64,000 nucleotides of DNA from positions 77,531,601 through 77,595,600 of the forward strand of contig OZ026522.1 in the NCBI GenBank assembly GCA_964019695.1, in the 5' to 3' direction. This stretch comes from Loripinus fragilis (Eukaryota; Mollusca; Bivalvia; Lucinida; Lucinidae). Positions 11,736-23,852 of this stretch are shown here, piece by piece. Position 1 is the stretch's first letter. Each line of letters begins with the position of its first letter. The translations under genes were made by a program, and so were the position numbers. The notes beneath the pieces are model-generated. The model was not told the DNA's origin. It was given only the letters and a program-made list of their open reading frames with translations, and did no database searches.

Positions 11736-11889
11736 TAGTTTTGTTCAGAATTGGATTTTTCATAATTGATCATCAAAAATAATCAGTCAAGAGGTTTTGC
11801 TTGATGATTGATTCTAATCGACAATTATTAAATAAAACATGTGAAAGGGAAACACCGGTTCTATCTCATAGAAGCCTACCTTTGTACTG

Positions 11890-12100
11890 TTTATCTTAAA
11901 AAATGTTAGCACCAGTGTCATGATATTTTATGCCGTGGCATGTTATTTCCAACAATGTGGCATTTTGACAAGTGTAGACTCAAACGAGCCTTTGTAGCCC
12001 CCTTTTAAGCTTAGAAACTCCAAATGTTGTTCGGTCAATAGCTTAACGCTCATAGAAAAATTAAGCGTCAAGCAAAGGCTTGTCAGCCGATGAAATTCTC
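11890..12100. repeat. Dispersed repeat T, copy 1
   Basis: 'atttccaacaatgtggcattttgacaagtgtagactcaaacgagcctt', 'agaaactc' and 'tcaatagctta' are shared in the same order with 18125-18310. Both copies lie in introns of the BTB gene, this one just downstream of exon 4. Confidence 0.5.
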
Positions 12101-12155
12101 ATAAACTGGCTCATATGTATGTTGTGTGTGATGGAGTAGGTTGGTGCTAATTTAC

Positions 12156-12363
12156 CTTTTTTATGAAATTTCATGTACACCTCACATCCTTTATAAGCCT
12201 CCTGAAAGCCAATATATTTAGCTGCCTTGGCCACTTCTTCCACAAGGTTTGGAATCACCGCGAGTTCACCTGTATACATCATCTCAACCAACGGCAAAAT
12301 AATGTCACATTGGAATTTACTCAGGTCCAGAATAGTCTTTCCTTCCAAGTTTGAAAATTTAAC
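12156..12363 (-). CDS. BTB/AT-hook protein, exon 4 (second half of BTB domain)
   Basis: The acceptor 'catgattttcag' precedes a phase-0 GTT codon at 12363, and the donor is AAAAAAG/GTAAAT at 12156/12155. The 69 codons encode the C-terminal half of a BTB fold: a VKFSNLEGKTILDLS strand, the helix 'CDIILPLVEMMYTGEL' that is the signature of this family, and the following 'VEEVAKAAKYIGFQEAYKGCE' helices. The exon leaves one base, G, for the Asp codon completed in exon 5. The phase match and motif leave little doubt that the exon is real. Confidence 0.85.
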
Positions 12364-13014
12364 CTGAAAATCATGGTAAATACACAATCAGAACTGCCCT
12401 GGCCAATTCCGCGAAATTCCGTAGAATCAGACCATTGGTGTACATTCAGGATCTACTTTTATATTAAACGCGGGTGATAACGTGACGCTGACGCTATATA
12501 ACGTGGCTCTGACATCACAGAAACCATGTTAACACATTAGCAAGTGTGATTGCAGTAAAACAAATAAATGAAGTTTATGTTGTTGTTTTTTTTCAATAAA
12601 ATATCGTTATAGAGATATTTTATTGAAAAATACATTAACTTGATTTGTTCTGCTGATTAAACTTTTTGGGTAATCAGACAAATGGATTTTAAAAGGGCTG
12701 AACTCACAAACTAAAAAACTAGTTTTCCTTACACCATTTCGGGCTAAAAAAATGGAGCTTTTTCGTATATAGTACTACACGTAATTTGCCTTACGTAAAC
12801 CCCAGGCATGATTCGATTCTCAAATTTAGACAGACTTTCACGGATGGGTAAATACAGTGTAATCCCTTTATAACTCTATGTTTGGTTCCAAAGGATTGGA
12901 CCGCCTTAACCCTTTTCTTCATGAATATTCATGCTAGGCTCCAACCACAATGAATAGTTATACAAATAAACTTTCAAGTTGGTACATCACAGGTTTAGAT
13001 AAACAAAATTTTAT

Positions 13015-13170
13015 AGCGTAAAATTGTTAATATTTTTTTACCCATAATTTTTACCATATGTTTTGGGTGCTCACAAAAACTTGCTCAATGAGATGGTTCT
13101 TTTGAGTACCCACAACATATGATTTGGTTGAAAAATAAGAAAGATATTTTCTGTTACGCACTCTTAACTG
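13015..13170. mobile_element. Family Q palindromic MITE
   Basis: 'tgttttgggtgctcacaaaaacttgctcaatgagatggttcttttgagtacccacaacatat' holds the core, with 'gcgtaaaattgttaatatttttttacccat' and 'gaaaaataagaaagatattttctg' on the sides. Confidence 0.55.
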
Positions 13171-13907
13171 AAGTCCTGTACATATAACAAAGGTTCACTT
13201 GTGTGGGATCAGATATATCATATTCCAATCAGCAAATAGAGTAGACCCTGATTAGGCAGCTCTCAGAGCTGCATGATCTGTGTCTACTCTGTTTGCAAAA
13301 GCGTTAAAAAAGGTGTCGCTATAAGGTAAAGGGTTCAGTGAATCAAATTGTGTTATATAGGGACAAAGAAATTAAAGGAAAATAGAGAAAGCTGAGGTCA
13401 TCAAAAGAGTTTTATATATTTTCCTGTGAGAAGTGGTTACACTTTTATCTAAAACAAATAAAAATGGTATTTTCACAGAGTGAAACAATACGATATCAAT
13501 CTGACACTGATATCAGCCTATATTTTCACTAGTGACTGATAACACTTTTCAGGATTACCTCTGATTTTTCCATTCACTTAATGCAGCCCACCTCGAAAGT
13601 TCAAACCCCTATAACTTTCTTATTTGTGAACAAAAACATCAAATGTGTGTAGGCATTTTCTTAGTTGGAACATGAGGAACATTTTGGTACCAAAATAATT
13701 CAGATTTGCTGAAATTTTTCGATTTTGCATTTTCAGCACCTCCCGCTTCAGTCACATGTAACCTATGTTAAGTAACGTCATCAAACATTTATGACATCAC
13801 TTATAATGTCACTTGTCTTGGACTTTGACGCTGAATAAATTTCTATTATCTGGAAGTCCAGATGACTACAGATTAATCCAGGTATTCTGTCACAAATACT
13901 CTTTTGT

Positions 13908-14197
13908 TTTTGTTTGTTTGTTTTGTTGCTTTACGTCCCAAGTCAACACCTATGTTCACCTAACTGCACTTTTTCCTGGGTAGGGTTCAAGGGGTTAACC
14001 AGTTATTCCTGCACATACTTCTGCCTGTAACTGACAACAACCCTTCTTGAATGAATCAGCAGAGGGGAGGAGAATGACCGACGAAATTATTTCATGATCA
14101 ATGTACAGGGTCTTGATCGAACTCGCCATCCCTGGATCTGCAGACAGACACGCATCTGTAGCCAGACACGCTACCGACTGCGCTATGAGGCCCGGCG
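13908..14197 (-). mobile_element. tRNA-derived SINE, family B, with 15-bp target duplication
   Basis: The minus-strand head is 'gggcctcatagcgcagtcggtagcgtgtctggc' and the tail is made of CAAACAAACAAAA. The direct repeat CAAATACTCTTTTGT flanks it at 13893-13907 and 14198-14212. The intact duplication indicates a fairly recent insertion in intron 3 of the BTB gene. Confidence 0.8.
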
Positions 14198-14853
14198 CAA
14201 ATACTCTTTTGTCTTCTTTTATATTATTGTTATTTGGCTTGAAGTGTGGTTAATTGATTAACCATAAATCTTTTAAAAAGTATAAAAGAAAAAGAAAATT
14301 TACCTTTTTTACAGTAAATACGAAATATGTCATCTTGTGAGTTGAAAACATCGAAATTTTCACTCAAAATATACTTAGTATTCACCTCAAAAAAAAAATG
14401 TCCTCTATATAGTCCACATTTTTATTTAAAACTTTTGAAATACACATTATATTCAAATCATATTTTCACATTTTCACTGCTTTGTATTTATTAACCCTCA
14501 ATGCATCTGAAAGTGATGTCTGCTTGAAAGTAAACATAAATTCCAGAACATAAGCAAAAATTTCATTCATCCTCTTTTTCAGGGAAAAATCACATTTTTG
14601 GCATAACTCTGGGGCTGTAGCAACTAATACTCAACCCACAAAAAATTTGTTAAGCAGATACACAGCTGGATTTATTTGATAATAATTTGCGATGAATATT
14701 TTCAGAAGTAAAAAATTGACCAAAATATTACCCTTACTAACAGCTAGGTACAATATTTTGTCCACTAGTCGACCGCAACCACCAATGACTGCGCTTTTTG
14801 AGTACAGTGATTTTCTAGCGTGATTACAGTTAAGTAAGTTTACAATACTTATC

Positions 14854-15059
14854 AACAGTAGAACTTGTCTTAAACGGCCACTCAAAAAGAAGATCAAAAA
14901 CTGGTTTTCAAGACCGAATATTGCTAAATGCCGGTCAAAAGTATTGCAGAATGCTCCAAAAGAGCATTCTGCAATACTTTTGACCTTCATTAAGCTATCA
15001 TTTGTCTTTAAGACTTTTGTTTAGTGTATTTTTGAGTGGCCTCTTAAGGTTTTACTGTA
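14854..15059. mobile_element. Family P palindromic MITE
   Basis: It starts 'acagtagaacttgtcttaaacggccactcaaaaag' and ends 'gtggcctcttaaggttttactgta', with the hairpin GCAGAATGCTCC / AGAGCATTCTGC in the middle. Confidence 0.65.
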
Positions 15060-15133
15060 ATTAACTTTTTTTAAAATTATGCAGATGACAAAATTCAGTA
15101 AAATTACACTGCATGCAAATTGTTGATACCTAC

Positions 15134-15329
15134 ATTACCATGGTTGCCAGTGAATGCATCTAACACACAGGTATGTGCATAAAGCCACATGTCTGAGAGT
15201 TTAATGGTGAGATCACAGTTCCGTCTCTTGATAAACTGAACATACAGCTTGGTGAGGAGATGGTCGGCATGTTGGCTGATGATACTAGAATAGATCAACT
15301 GTCGCTTGCTGTCTTCTGGTTCCTCCATT
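15134..15329 (-). CDS. BTB/AT-hook protein, exon 3 (first half of BTB domain)
   Basis: The acceptor 'tctgttatag' lies directly before 15329. The first base completes an Arg codon begun in exon 2, and the exon then reads Met-Glu-Glu-Pro. The 65 codons encode the start of a BTB domain: 'HADHLLTKLYVQFIKRRNC' then 'DLTIKLSDMWLYAHTCVL', with the conserved C-D-x-x-I and A-H-x-x-V-L pattern. I chose the donor AAT/GTAGGT at 15134/15133 because it gives phase 0, which exon 4 needs. A better-looking GTAATG donor 4 bases earlier breaks the frame. The segment joining the two BTB halves is short for the family, so a missed microexon is possible. Confidence 0.75.
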
Positions 15330-16063
15330 CTATAACAGAGTACATGGCAACTCATATATTAGAGGGCACCAGCTTGACTGATGTTGCATGATTGTTAATG
15401 GGTTTTTAGTCTCGGAAATAAATGGAAATTTTGTGAGTGATTGTTTGCTCACAGCACAGTGCAGTTTCTTTATAGCGCATCTCCTTATAATACTGATTTG
15501 GATTTAACGTGGTCATATTGTGGCTCCCAATTGTTTTGAAGTGGAAATTTTACAAAGGAATTATAGGAAAATGACCATAAAATGGTCATTTTCCTATAAA
15601 AAAAAGTAAGTGAGTATGATCAGGAAATACCACAATCACACACTGCAGACCAATCCATGGCACTGTGAGGAAGACCCACAGAACATTTACAGTAACAAGA
15701 CATCTGTAAGACAATAAAAGCAAAGCAACCAGCTTTCTCTTCCTTTTTCAAGATGAAGGCAAAACTAGAATGGACATAAAGTAATGCATGACAATCAAAG
15801 ACAAACACAAAACCCTCACAAACAATGGGAAGTACATTAAACAATAAATCAACAACAACAGAACCACTGCTTTAGAAATGACTACAGCCTATGCCACTGG
15901 GGCGCTTAAATGCATTTTACCAGCACCAAACCTTCACCCTAGATGAATTGAATTCCTTTGTAAAATTGTCCCTGCATATATAACATGATTCACTTATATA
16001 AAGTTATAACCCAGTCCATATCTACGGACCTTCAATAAAGCATTATAAAAGGTCTGCATTGTA

Positions 16064-16365
16064 TTTTTTGTTTCTTTGGTTTGAGATTACCTCTGAGTCA
16101 ACAGTTATGGTCATGTCGAGACAGTCAGTTAGCCTAACCATTTTTTCCCTGGGCAAGATTGACTAAGCGATTAATCAGTTTCTTGGTGTACACACTTTTG
16201 CTTGTACTTGACAACAACCCTTCTTCAATTAGCAGAAGGAGTAGAATGACCACATAAATTATTTCATGATCAATCTTCATGAAAGTATGGGGCTGGGCCT
16301 GAATCTGAAGAGACCCCTAGATCTGCAGTTCCGACTCGCTACTGACTGCGCTATGGGGCCCAATA
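16064..16365 (-). mobile_element. tRNA-derived SINE, family B, with target duplication
   Basis: The minus-strand head is 'gggccccatagcgcagtcagtagcgagtcgg'. The direct repeat TCTGCATTGTA flanks it at 16053-16063 and 16366-16376. The body matches the 3272 and 13908 copies ('ggtcatgtcgagacagtcagttagcctaacca' in the plus orientation). Confidence 0.75.
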
Positions 16366-16396
16366 TCTGCATTGTAAGAAACTTTACAAGAACAAT

Positions 16397-16757
16397 AAGG
16401 GAATAACTGTATTCAAAATTTTCATTTGGGGAGGTATATCGTCGGATATACGGTCAGAAATTCAGTTTTACGGCGACGCGCAAGCTGAGCCGTAAAACTT
16501 GATTTCGTAACGTATATCAGACAATATACCTCCCAAAATGAAAATTTTGAATATGGTTATCCCCATTCTAATGTACTTCTGCAGTTTGAGCTCAAATTGG
16601 GGCGTTGCAAGCCGCATAAAACCGCACGTCATCCAACGAAATGTGACGTAATTAATGATGTCAAAATATTTCTGACAGTATATCGCAGGATATACTGTCG
16701 CAAATTTTTTACTTTATCCAATCAAACATCGCGTTACAAACATATATGCATTAGAAT
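16397..16757. mobile_element. Foldback MITE, family S, better-preserved copy
   Basis: The arms 'ataactgtattcaaaattttcatttggggaggtatatcgtc' and 'gacaatatacctcccaaaatgaaaattttgaatatggttat' are long inverted repeats, with an internal hairpin 'cagttttacggcgacgcg..' / 'gagccgtaaaact'. The 3' part shares 'aggatatactgtcgcaaatttt' with the 6715-7112 copy. Confidence 0.65.
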
Positions 16758-17158
16758 ATAGAATGAACGGAAAGCAGTGCCTGGATCAATAGATATTACT
16801 TGACATGATACTAATGTTGCTGCTAGTTTTGTTCCATTAGTATCAGCATCACAAAACCAGGCATCTTGATAAAAGTGCACAATTCTCTTATTTATCAACC
16901 AAAACATATGTTGTGGGTCTTTTGAGCACCCCAAACAAATGTTAAAACTAATACATTGTAGGAATGAAAATAATCACAATTTTAAGTTAAAACACTTGTT
17001 TATTTGGACCAATGAAAACTCCTGAATTTATCTGCAATCTGAGTGGACAACATAATTTTAATAATCAGGGATGCCTGGCTTGTCTGAACTGGTCCAATTT
17101 CATTCAGGACATGTTAGAAATTTCTAAACAACTTGTCCTGGTACAAGTTTAAAGAAAG

Positions 17159-17349
17159 TTAACCCTTAAAGCACTACCTATAATTTGCAGCAGACGACAA
17201 ATTCAAATTTTGCTGCTTTTTTCAAAAATAACAAATAAGGCATGATATTTCATGAGAATCGTCTGTTACCTTATTTTTTTTTAAAAATTGGGAAAGATTT
17301 CGCAAAATTTGTCGTCTGCTGCAGTTGTGATTGGCGCTTTAAGGGTTAA
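17159..17349. mobile_element. TTAA-flanked palindromic MITE (piggyBac-like), copy 1
   Basis: The element is bounded by TTAA (17159-17162 and 17346-17349) and has inverted ends CCCTTAAAGCRC. The subterminal 'gcagcagacgacaaat' appears inverted as 'atttgtcgtctgctgcag'. TTAA target sites are the hallmark of piggyBac-type transposition; the family assignment is inferred. A second copy is at 25755-25960. Confidence 0.65.
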
Positions 17350-17691
17350 TAAAATTCTGTATTTCATATTCGATAATTAAGTCACATGTTGTGGGGAAAA
17401 TGGTGCTGGCTTCATACACTGTTTTTAATAGAGTTTATATCTAGTTTCATACTGTTTTTAAAGAGTTTATATATACATATAAATTGTTTTAGCACATTAA
17501 GGGCAGAGCCAAGATCTTTGGGAATAATCTGTTCTTTGGGACAAGTAAAACTCTTTTTGGACAAGTATATTACATGTATGGCAATTTTTATTTACCACTA
17601 AAACAAACACTAATTTTGGAAGCTCTTCCCCATATTTTTAACGCTGGTCATGTGTCTCTAAGGTATACAATCAAAAGTATTAACTGCATTT

Positions 17692-17895
17692 GGGAGCGCA
17701 GAGGCTCAGTGGTAGAGTGCATGACTTGAGATTTAGGGGTTGCAGGTTCAAGCCTCACCGGCGTCACTGTGTTGTGGTGTCCTTGAGCAAGACACATGAA
17801 TCCTTGCATAGTACTGATTCAACCCCAGAAGACCCGTCCCGACATAACTGAAAAAGTGTTGACTGGGGTGTAAAGAACCAAATCAAACAAACAAA
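17692..17895 (+). mobile_element. tRNA-derived SINE, family A
   Basis: The head 'gggagcgcagaggctcagtggtagagtgc', the B-box-like 'ggttcaagcc' and the tail 'aatcaaacaaacaaaa' identify it. It is somewhat diverged from the 10916 copy. Confidence 0.75.
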
Positions 17896-18124
17896 ATTAA
17901 CTGCATTTTGCATGCATAAATATTGTGCAGGCATACTGACCAGACAGATCAGATATTGTTAGATTATTCTATTTTACTTTCTTTGAAGGCCAAACACAGT
18001 CGTGGAATTTAAAAAAAATATACTTTAGCCCTTCTGGCTTCTACTAATATAGTCTCAAAATACAATTTAACAGTACAGTTTGTAGCGATGTTAAGCGGTA
18101 TTTATCTCCCCTTTGCTTTTGGTA

Positions 18125-18310
18125 TGAACATCATCAAATGAGTCACGACCTGTGGTTTCCAACAATGTGACATTTCGACAAGTGTAGACTCAGACAAGCC
18201 TGTGCAGCCTCCTTTAAAGCTCAGAAACTCAAATTGATGTTCAGTCAGTAGCTTATCAGTCATAGAATATTTAACGACTAGCAAAGGCTCTGGTCAGTCT
18301 GCGCATATGC
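18125..18310. repeat. Dispersed repeat T, copy 2
   Basis: It matches 11890-12100 through 'tttccaacaatgtgacatttcgacaagtgtagactcagacaagcct' and 'gctcagaaactcaaa'. A palindrome 'tctgcgcatatgcgcaagc' follows at its right end. It lies just downstream of exon 2 of the BTB gene. Confidence 0.5.
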
Positions 18311-18497
18311 GCAAGCTGGTCTGAGCCCTTGCTGGTTGCACATATCACAGTGTTGGAAATCTAATGTCGCGGCTCAAATATGTTTTTGATTAATTTACGT
18401 GTATGTTCATTCTTAGTCACAATTTTTTTTTTTAAAAATCACAGTTTAAAAACTTTTTCACCAATGACTTTTAGGGAGAAGCTAGGACAACTTTTAC

Positions 18498-18620
18498 CTT
18501 TTGGATATTTCTGAGGAATCAGCCATTAAGAGTTTTGAGTCTTCTGCCATAGAAGAACTTCCAGATGACTTGCTGGTCCTTGGTGGAGAACTTGAAGTCT
18601 TTGTATCCTTTGTCTGTTGC
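18498..18620 (-). CDS. BTB/AT-hook protein, exon 2 (Ser/Thr/Lys-rich linker)
   Basis: The acceptor 'gtttatgtctttag' precedes 18620 and the donor AAAAG/GTAAAAG follows 18498. The first base completes a Trp codon with TG from exon 1; 40 codons later AG is left for the Arg codon in exon 3. The 41 encoded residues are polar (KTSSSPPRTSKSSGSSSM), a likely disordered linker. One other frame hits a stop, so the phase-consistent frame is well supported. The exon is too short to find without its neighbours. Confidence 0.75.
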
Positions 18621-18654
18621 CTAAAGACATAAACAACCATAGATCCAGATACGG

Positions 18655-18835
18655 AAATTTTATTAGCGTAAAATTGTTCATATTTTCTTTTCCATCAATT
18701 TTAACATGTGTTTTGGGTGCTCAAAAGAACCGTCTCATTGAGATGCTCATTGAGACGGTTCTTTTGAGCACCCACAACATATGTTTTGGATGAGAAATAA
18801 AGAAAATATTTTTCCCATGCACACTCTTATCTGGA
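18655..18835. mobile_element. Family Q palindromic MITE
   Basis: The core 'gtgctcaaaagaaccgtctcattgag' and its inverse 'ctcattgagacggttcttttgagcacccacaacatat' form an almost perfect hairpin. Flanks 'gcgtaaaattgttcatattttctttt' and 'gagaaataaagaaaatatttttc' match the other copies. Confidence 0.65.
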
Positions 18836-21099
18836 GGCCTGAACCACATTAACCATATTCTATCTATTCCTAATAAGTGCCCTGTGGGCACAATTAGGTG
18901 CTCTTGTGGAGAAAAAAAACAACGTAGATCAAGATCAGCTGGCTTCATAAAAATCAAGCAGAATGGCATCCACACTTTCCATCCATACCAGGGATATAGA
19001 AATACCATGCCCAACTAGACGGATGGCTGAGAATGGGTTTGCTCCCCCCCCTAGGGAATTTTGCAGACATATCCTATCTTGTAGAGAATTGAAAGCCGAG
19101 TCTTTTAAGAGATGTTTGCACTCTGTGCTCCGGGGCGTTAGTCTGTAAGAGCCTGTAACATACGTTACTTAATCAAATTAAGAAAAAGTAAATTGAAAGT
19201 TTGGGCTACAAATTAAAGACATTAAAATATTTTTTTTTAAAAATCATTCATATAGTCTGTATACTGGATATCTTAACTATGTATGATAGCCATTTGAACA
19301 AAATTGCAGCTTCCTAAGGTGTCATATGCGTTACATAAATCAGATAACCTATTAAAATTTGCAAGTGTGGCTAACATCATTTACATTCACAATCTCTCTG
19401 TGTGTTTTGCAAAATGTTTTTAACCATGTCTGACTAGCTTATGCAATTGGCTAACAGAAAAATTAAAGTTTGTTTCCCTAGCTTAAATATTTTTTCTGAA
19501 ATAAGCAATTAAACAACCCTACCCCTACCCAGTTTTAAGGTGAAATGTTTGGTATTAAAACTAAAGTAAAAATAGTTAAAAAATATTTGCAGTTGATGAA
19601 TGTGTTTCATTGTTTGGGATTTATTTGCTTATATGAAAAGACTCATAAATCTGCAAGTTTGTTGCAAAATTTTTAATATCAGAGGCTGTAACATATGTTA
19701 CCTGATGTAATAAATGGGCAAGCTCATTGTCTTTACGTAAGATATGCCTAAAAATGTTTTAATCTCCTCGAGGGAATTTCGCAGACATATTCCTTCTTAT
19801 AGTACAACTCAAGCTGCATCGAATAAGGGATGTTTGCACTCTCTATGTTGGGGCGTTAGTCTGAAACAACGTGTTACATGCATTACTATATCAAATAAAG
19901 GAAACGTAGTTTGAAAGTTTGAGCTAAAATTGTGAAAAAACTCGCAGCTGTTGGACATCTTACATTGTTTAGGGATTTTAAACTGGCTCCTATGATAAAG
20001 ACTTATAGATCTGCTAGTTGTCATCAAGTTTTACAGATCAGAGAGCGTTACATATGTTAGCGTGATAAGTAAAATCATCAAACAGTATTTTGACATCAAG
20101 CTGAGTAAGGGCCAGCTCCATCCTAATCCCCTTTGGAATTCTGCAGACAAATTACATCTTTTGTAACCATTCAAGGTGCATTTGATAAGAAATGTTTGCA
20201 CTCTGTAAGTCGGGGCGTTAGCCTGTAACAGCTTGTTACATATGTTACTATATCAATTTGAGAATAAGAAGTTTGAATGTTTGAGCTACCAAAAGAAGAC
20301 ATTAAAATTATCTAATAAATTGACATTCTTACAGTCTTTATACTGGATGCCTTTACTACATATGGAAGCTGTTTAACATTAATACAGCTAACTTTGGTGT
20401 TATGTGCGTTACATGAACCTAATTATAATTTAAAAGCTATAATTGTGGCTATCGTCATGTAGTTAAACAACTACTATGACTTGGTTTCAAACTGTTTTAT
20501 TAGATTTTACAAACATATACTCAATTGATGAATAGGAAAAACCAAGTTTGCTTTTCTAACTTAAATATATTGTCTTATAGGAGCTAATTCACAGCCCTAC
20601 TTCCAGTTTTATAGAGAAGCGAATTTTGTTATTACCGTTTAAGTAAAGCACATGAAAGCGATTACAGAGTGTGGATATTTTTCATTTTCTTAGTCTGTCT
20701 TGCTCATTTATCTACAAGATGTCATTAAGTTAAAGATCAGGACACTTAATGTGTACTTATAAGTCTTTGGTGCCAAAACACAAGAAATTATATTCATTTC
20801 TGATTATCAAGCCCATGGACTGGTGTTACAGATGTTATCAATGACCTTTTGGACACATTTCCTAATACTGTGCATATAATGCAAAATATAAAGCCACACA
20901 TAGAAAAGATAGTTTTACAGTTTTACAAGAAAATACAATAAATGAAATGGTCCAAACTATTTCTCATCGATTTAACACTCATGTTAAACGTTTGTCGTTG
21001 TCTGCTTCTGTGGTAATCATTATTATCACACGCCTCCTTGCAACTAGTAGAATCATCACACAATATTTCAATCATTTACTGTTATTCAATTTTACCACC

Positions 21100-22560
21100 A
21101 GTCCACTCAAAATTGATGAGCCATTATCAACTTTCCAATTTTGCCATTCAGGGCTTGGAACATTCGGAAACTGATATGAATTCCTAATAGTTGGCTCTTT
21201 GAGTATGTGTTTCAAGTGATACTCTGCAAGTAGGAGAAAGACTAAAGCTTTACAAGGAGGAAAACTATGCCATTAAGAGCAATGAGAACCTGGACTGATG
21301 TACCTTGATATTTCTGTGATAAAGAATCATATCTGAGCTGGTTAACTTTTATAAATGTAGCCTTTCCATCCATCCAACCAACATATTTTCATCTAATAAT
21401 GTCTCTGCACTTATTATCTTTCCCCAAGTGTTCAAAAACTTATTTGAAGTCTTAGTACTTCTGAAGTGCTGAAACCGAGGTAACTCTTTCCCTTCAGATA
21501 AACGAACTAGATGTATCACAGCAGGTAAAGCAATGAAATGCAGGATTAACAGAGCGCATATTAGACCCTTTCAATTCAATGTTTCACTACGTTTCTAAGA
21601 TAAGAACGCTTATTAAAGGATGTAACATATATAACTCGTCATAATAAATGAGCAAGGGCATTGTCGTGACATCCTTTTTGATTACACAGTCAGAGGCAAG
21701 TGTTTTCAATTTCAGTGTTTTCAATGGATCATGAAATGAGGCACCTTATCAACTTGTTTACTCTGTATAAATCTTCCATAGAGCATAATATAGAACTACT
21801 GGTTATCCCATTCTACCTATAGTCCACTTTCCTTCTTTTGAATGCAACAGCTAATGATATGGCTGCAAAAACTGAGAAATCATAGGTTTTATATTATTTA
21901 AGACATGCTTCAATGTACTGACATCAAAAAAAACCCAACTGCAAACATAATTGATGGCAATGTCCAACTTCATATTCTTTCTCTTATACCAGAAAGCTTT
22001 CAAGGTGTAACAGAAATTGTTTCAGACGGTCTGCCAAAACCATTAAGAGTCAACATTGTAACTAAAGAAAACTTATAAAGTTCTTTGGGCGCAGCAAAAT
22101 ACTATTGATCTAAGACCTGAGGACTTGAGCACCAAAAGACTGGATAGGTTCCATGGGAAATGATGCAAAAAAGCAGCCTATCAAATTTCTGTTCGACCAA
22201 TGTCAGAAATCTTAAAGTATTCTCAGAGGTACACGGTAGAGACATAGATTTTGCAAAATCAGAGCAAAGTTATCATTTGACTAGCACGGATGCAGAGGCA
22301 GCTGCAGTTAGATTGCTCTTGCCACTTTACAGGAAGAGATATATACCAGAGTCATACTCCATTGTATGCTTATATGTGAAATGGCATAAAACCCTTATTT
22401 AATCAGGTGTTTGATCCCATGACACTGACATGCTGTTTCTGCTTTTGAAGAATGCTAAAAGGATTCAAGTTTGGCTGAGTCAAGTTGTTTGACACTGACA
22501 CTGGCCACACATACAAAGAAAATTAAGTCTTTTGATGGCTAAAGAGGAGGATCACATGAA
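21100..22560 (+). pseudogene. Decayed coding relic inside the 5.6-kb element
   Basis: Several open stretches separated by stops look protein-coding. One near 21120-21170 contains EPLSTFQFCHSGLGTFGN. One at about 21932-22073 reads IIDGNVQLHILSLIPESF, then ends near VTKENL before a stop. One at 22160-22402 contains TDAEAAAVRLLLPLYRKRYI, and one near 22440 contains LLLKNAKRIQVWLSQ. From memory this order resembles a large uncharacterised invertebrate protein family with 'IIDGNALLH' and 'EADTRLLLHA' signatures; I cannot verify that. Stops and shifts between the pieces make it a pseudogene in this copy. Confidence 0.35.
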
Positions 22561-23852
22561 ATGCTTATAAGTGATGTTTGTCACAATTACCAATTTTAAA
22601 AAGTAATCTTAATTAATGTAACACATATAACACCATAGGAAGCCGTATATTTGTTAAAAAATCTTTTCTTATGTATCAAAGGTATTCAGCATGCAAACTA
22701 CATGAATAATTCAAATAAATAGATTGTTTTATGTCTTCTTTCTGTTTCTCAGGCTTTCAATTCATTTATTCTTAAATTGATATGGTAACATACGTATCAT
22801 ACCATTACAGGCTAACCCCCTAGTTAATAGAGTGCAAACATCTCTTATTTGATGCAGCTTGAATTGTCCTTTAATGTAGGATATGTCTGCACAATTCCCA
22901 AAGGGGTGGAGAGGAACAGGGTTGTACTCAGTTTGCAGTCCTAATACAATGCCATGATTCTACTGGTTGTGATGAAATGGGTGATTATTTTGCAATAGAA
23001 GCAGGCACAATGATAGACATTGTGAGGGTGACTTGAATAAAGATTGTTTTTGAATAATTTTATTTAATAGGAATATTTATTAAATTGTGTCATTTAAATG
23101 AGAACTATTATTTTCTATCTATATGTCTATATATTTTAATATTATAGGTTTTAGGAAATATATGATTAAAAAGGTTATATATAACATAGGTAACACAATT
23201 CCAAGGGCTTGTTATCAGCAATGACTGTAATTACTAAGACTAAGGCACCAGAGGCTAGAGATTAATAGGAAAACATGTGAAAAACGGTATTTTTCTGAAA
23301 TATCATCTCTTACTTCCAAGAAAATTTCCTAGCTCATTCATTATGCCATTTAACATACGTTACATACTTTAATAAGTGCTCTGATCCTGATGTCAAACTT
23401 GCAAATGTATGATTCTTTATTGCATTAGCAAGACAGTGCCAAAAATGTAAGATATCCACGAGAGTCAAATATTTACATATAATTTTCTTCAATAATAGAT
23501 ACCAAAATTGGATGCTTAAAATTGGGGGTAGGGTTGTTTAATAATTCATATAAAACAATGTATTTGAGATAGAAAAGCAAACTTTGTTTTTTCTATTAGT
23601 CAAATGAGTACTTTAGTAAACTAAGATTAAAAACACTTGTAAAAATGCACAAATCATCTGTAAAATGAATGATGTTAGTCACGATTTCAACTTTCAAAGG
23701 GAAATTTAATCTATGTAACGCATATAACACCATTGAAGGCTGTAATTTTGTTTAAACTGCAGCTTTTATGTAGCTTAGGCATCCAGCTTGCAAACTACAT
23801 AAGCATTTTGAATAATTAGATGGTTTAATGTCTTCTCTCTGTAGCTCAAAGT

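Noticed and set aside
15135..15141. Exon 3 donor at CATG/GTAATG
   Set aside because: It looks closer to consensus but leaves one extra base, which breaks the frame into exon 4; the GTAGGT donor four bases later keeps phase 0.
18102..18284. 60-residue minus-strand frame next to exon 2
   Set aside because: It is made of dispersed repeat T, which recurs at 11890-12100 without an open frame.
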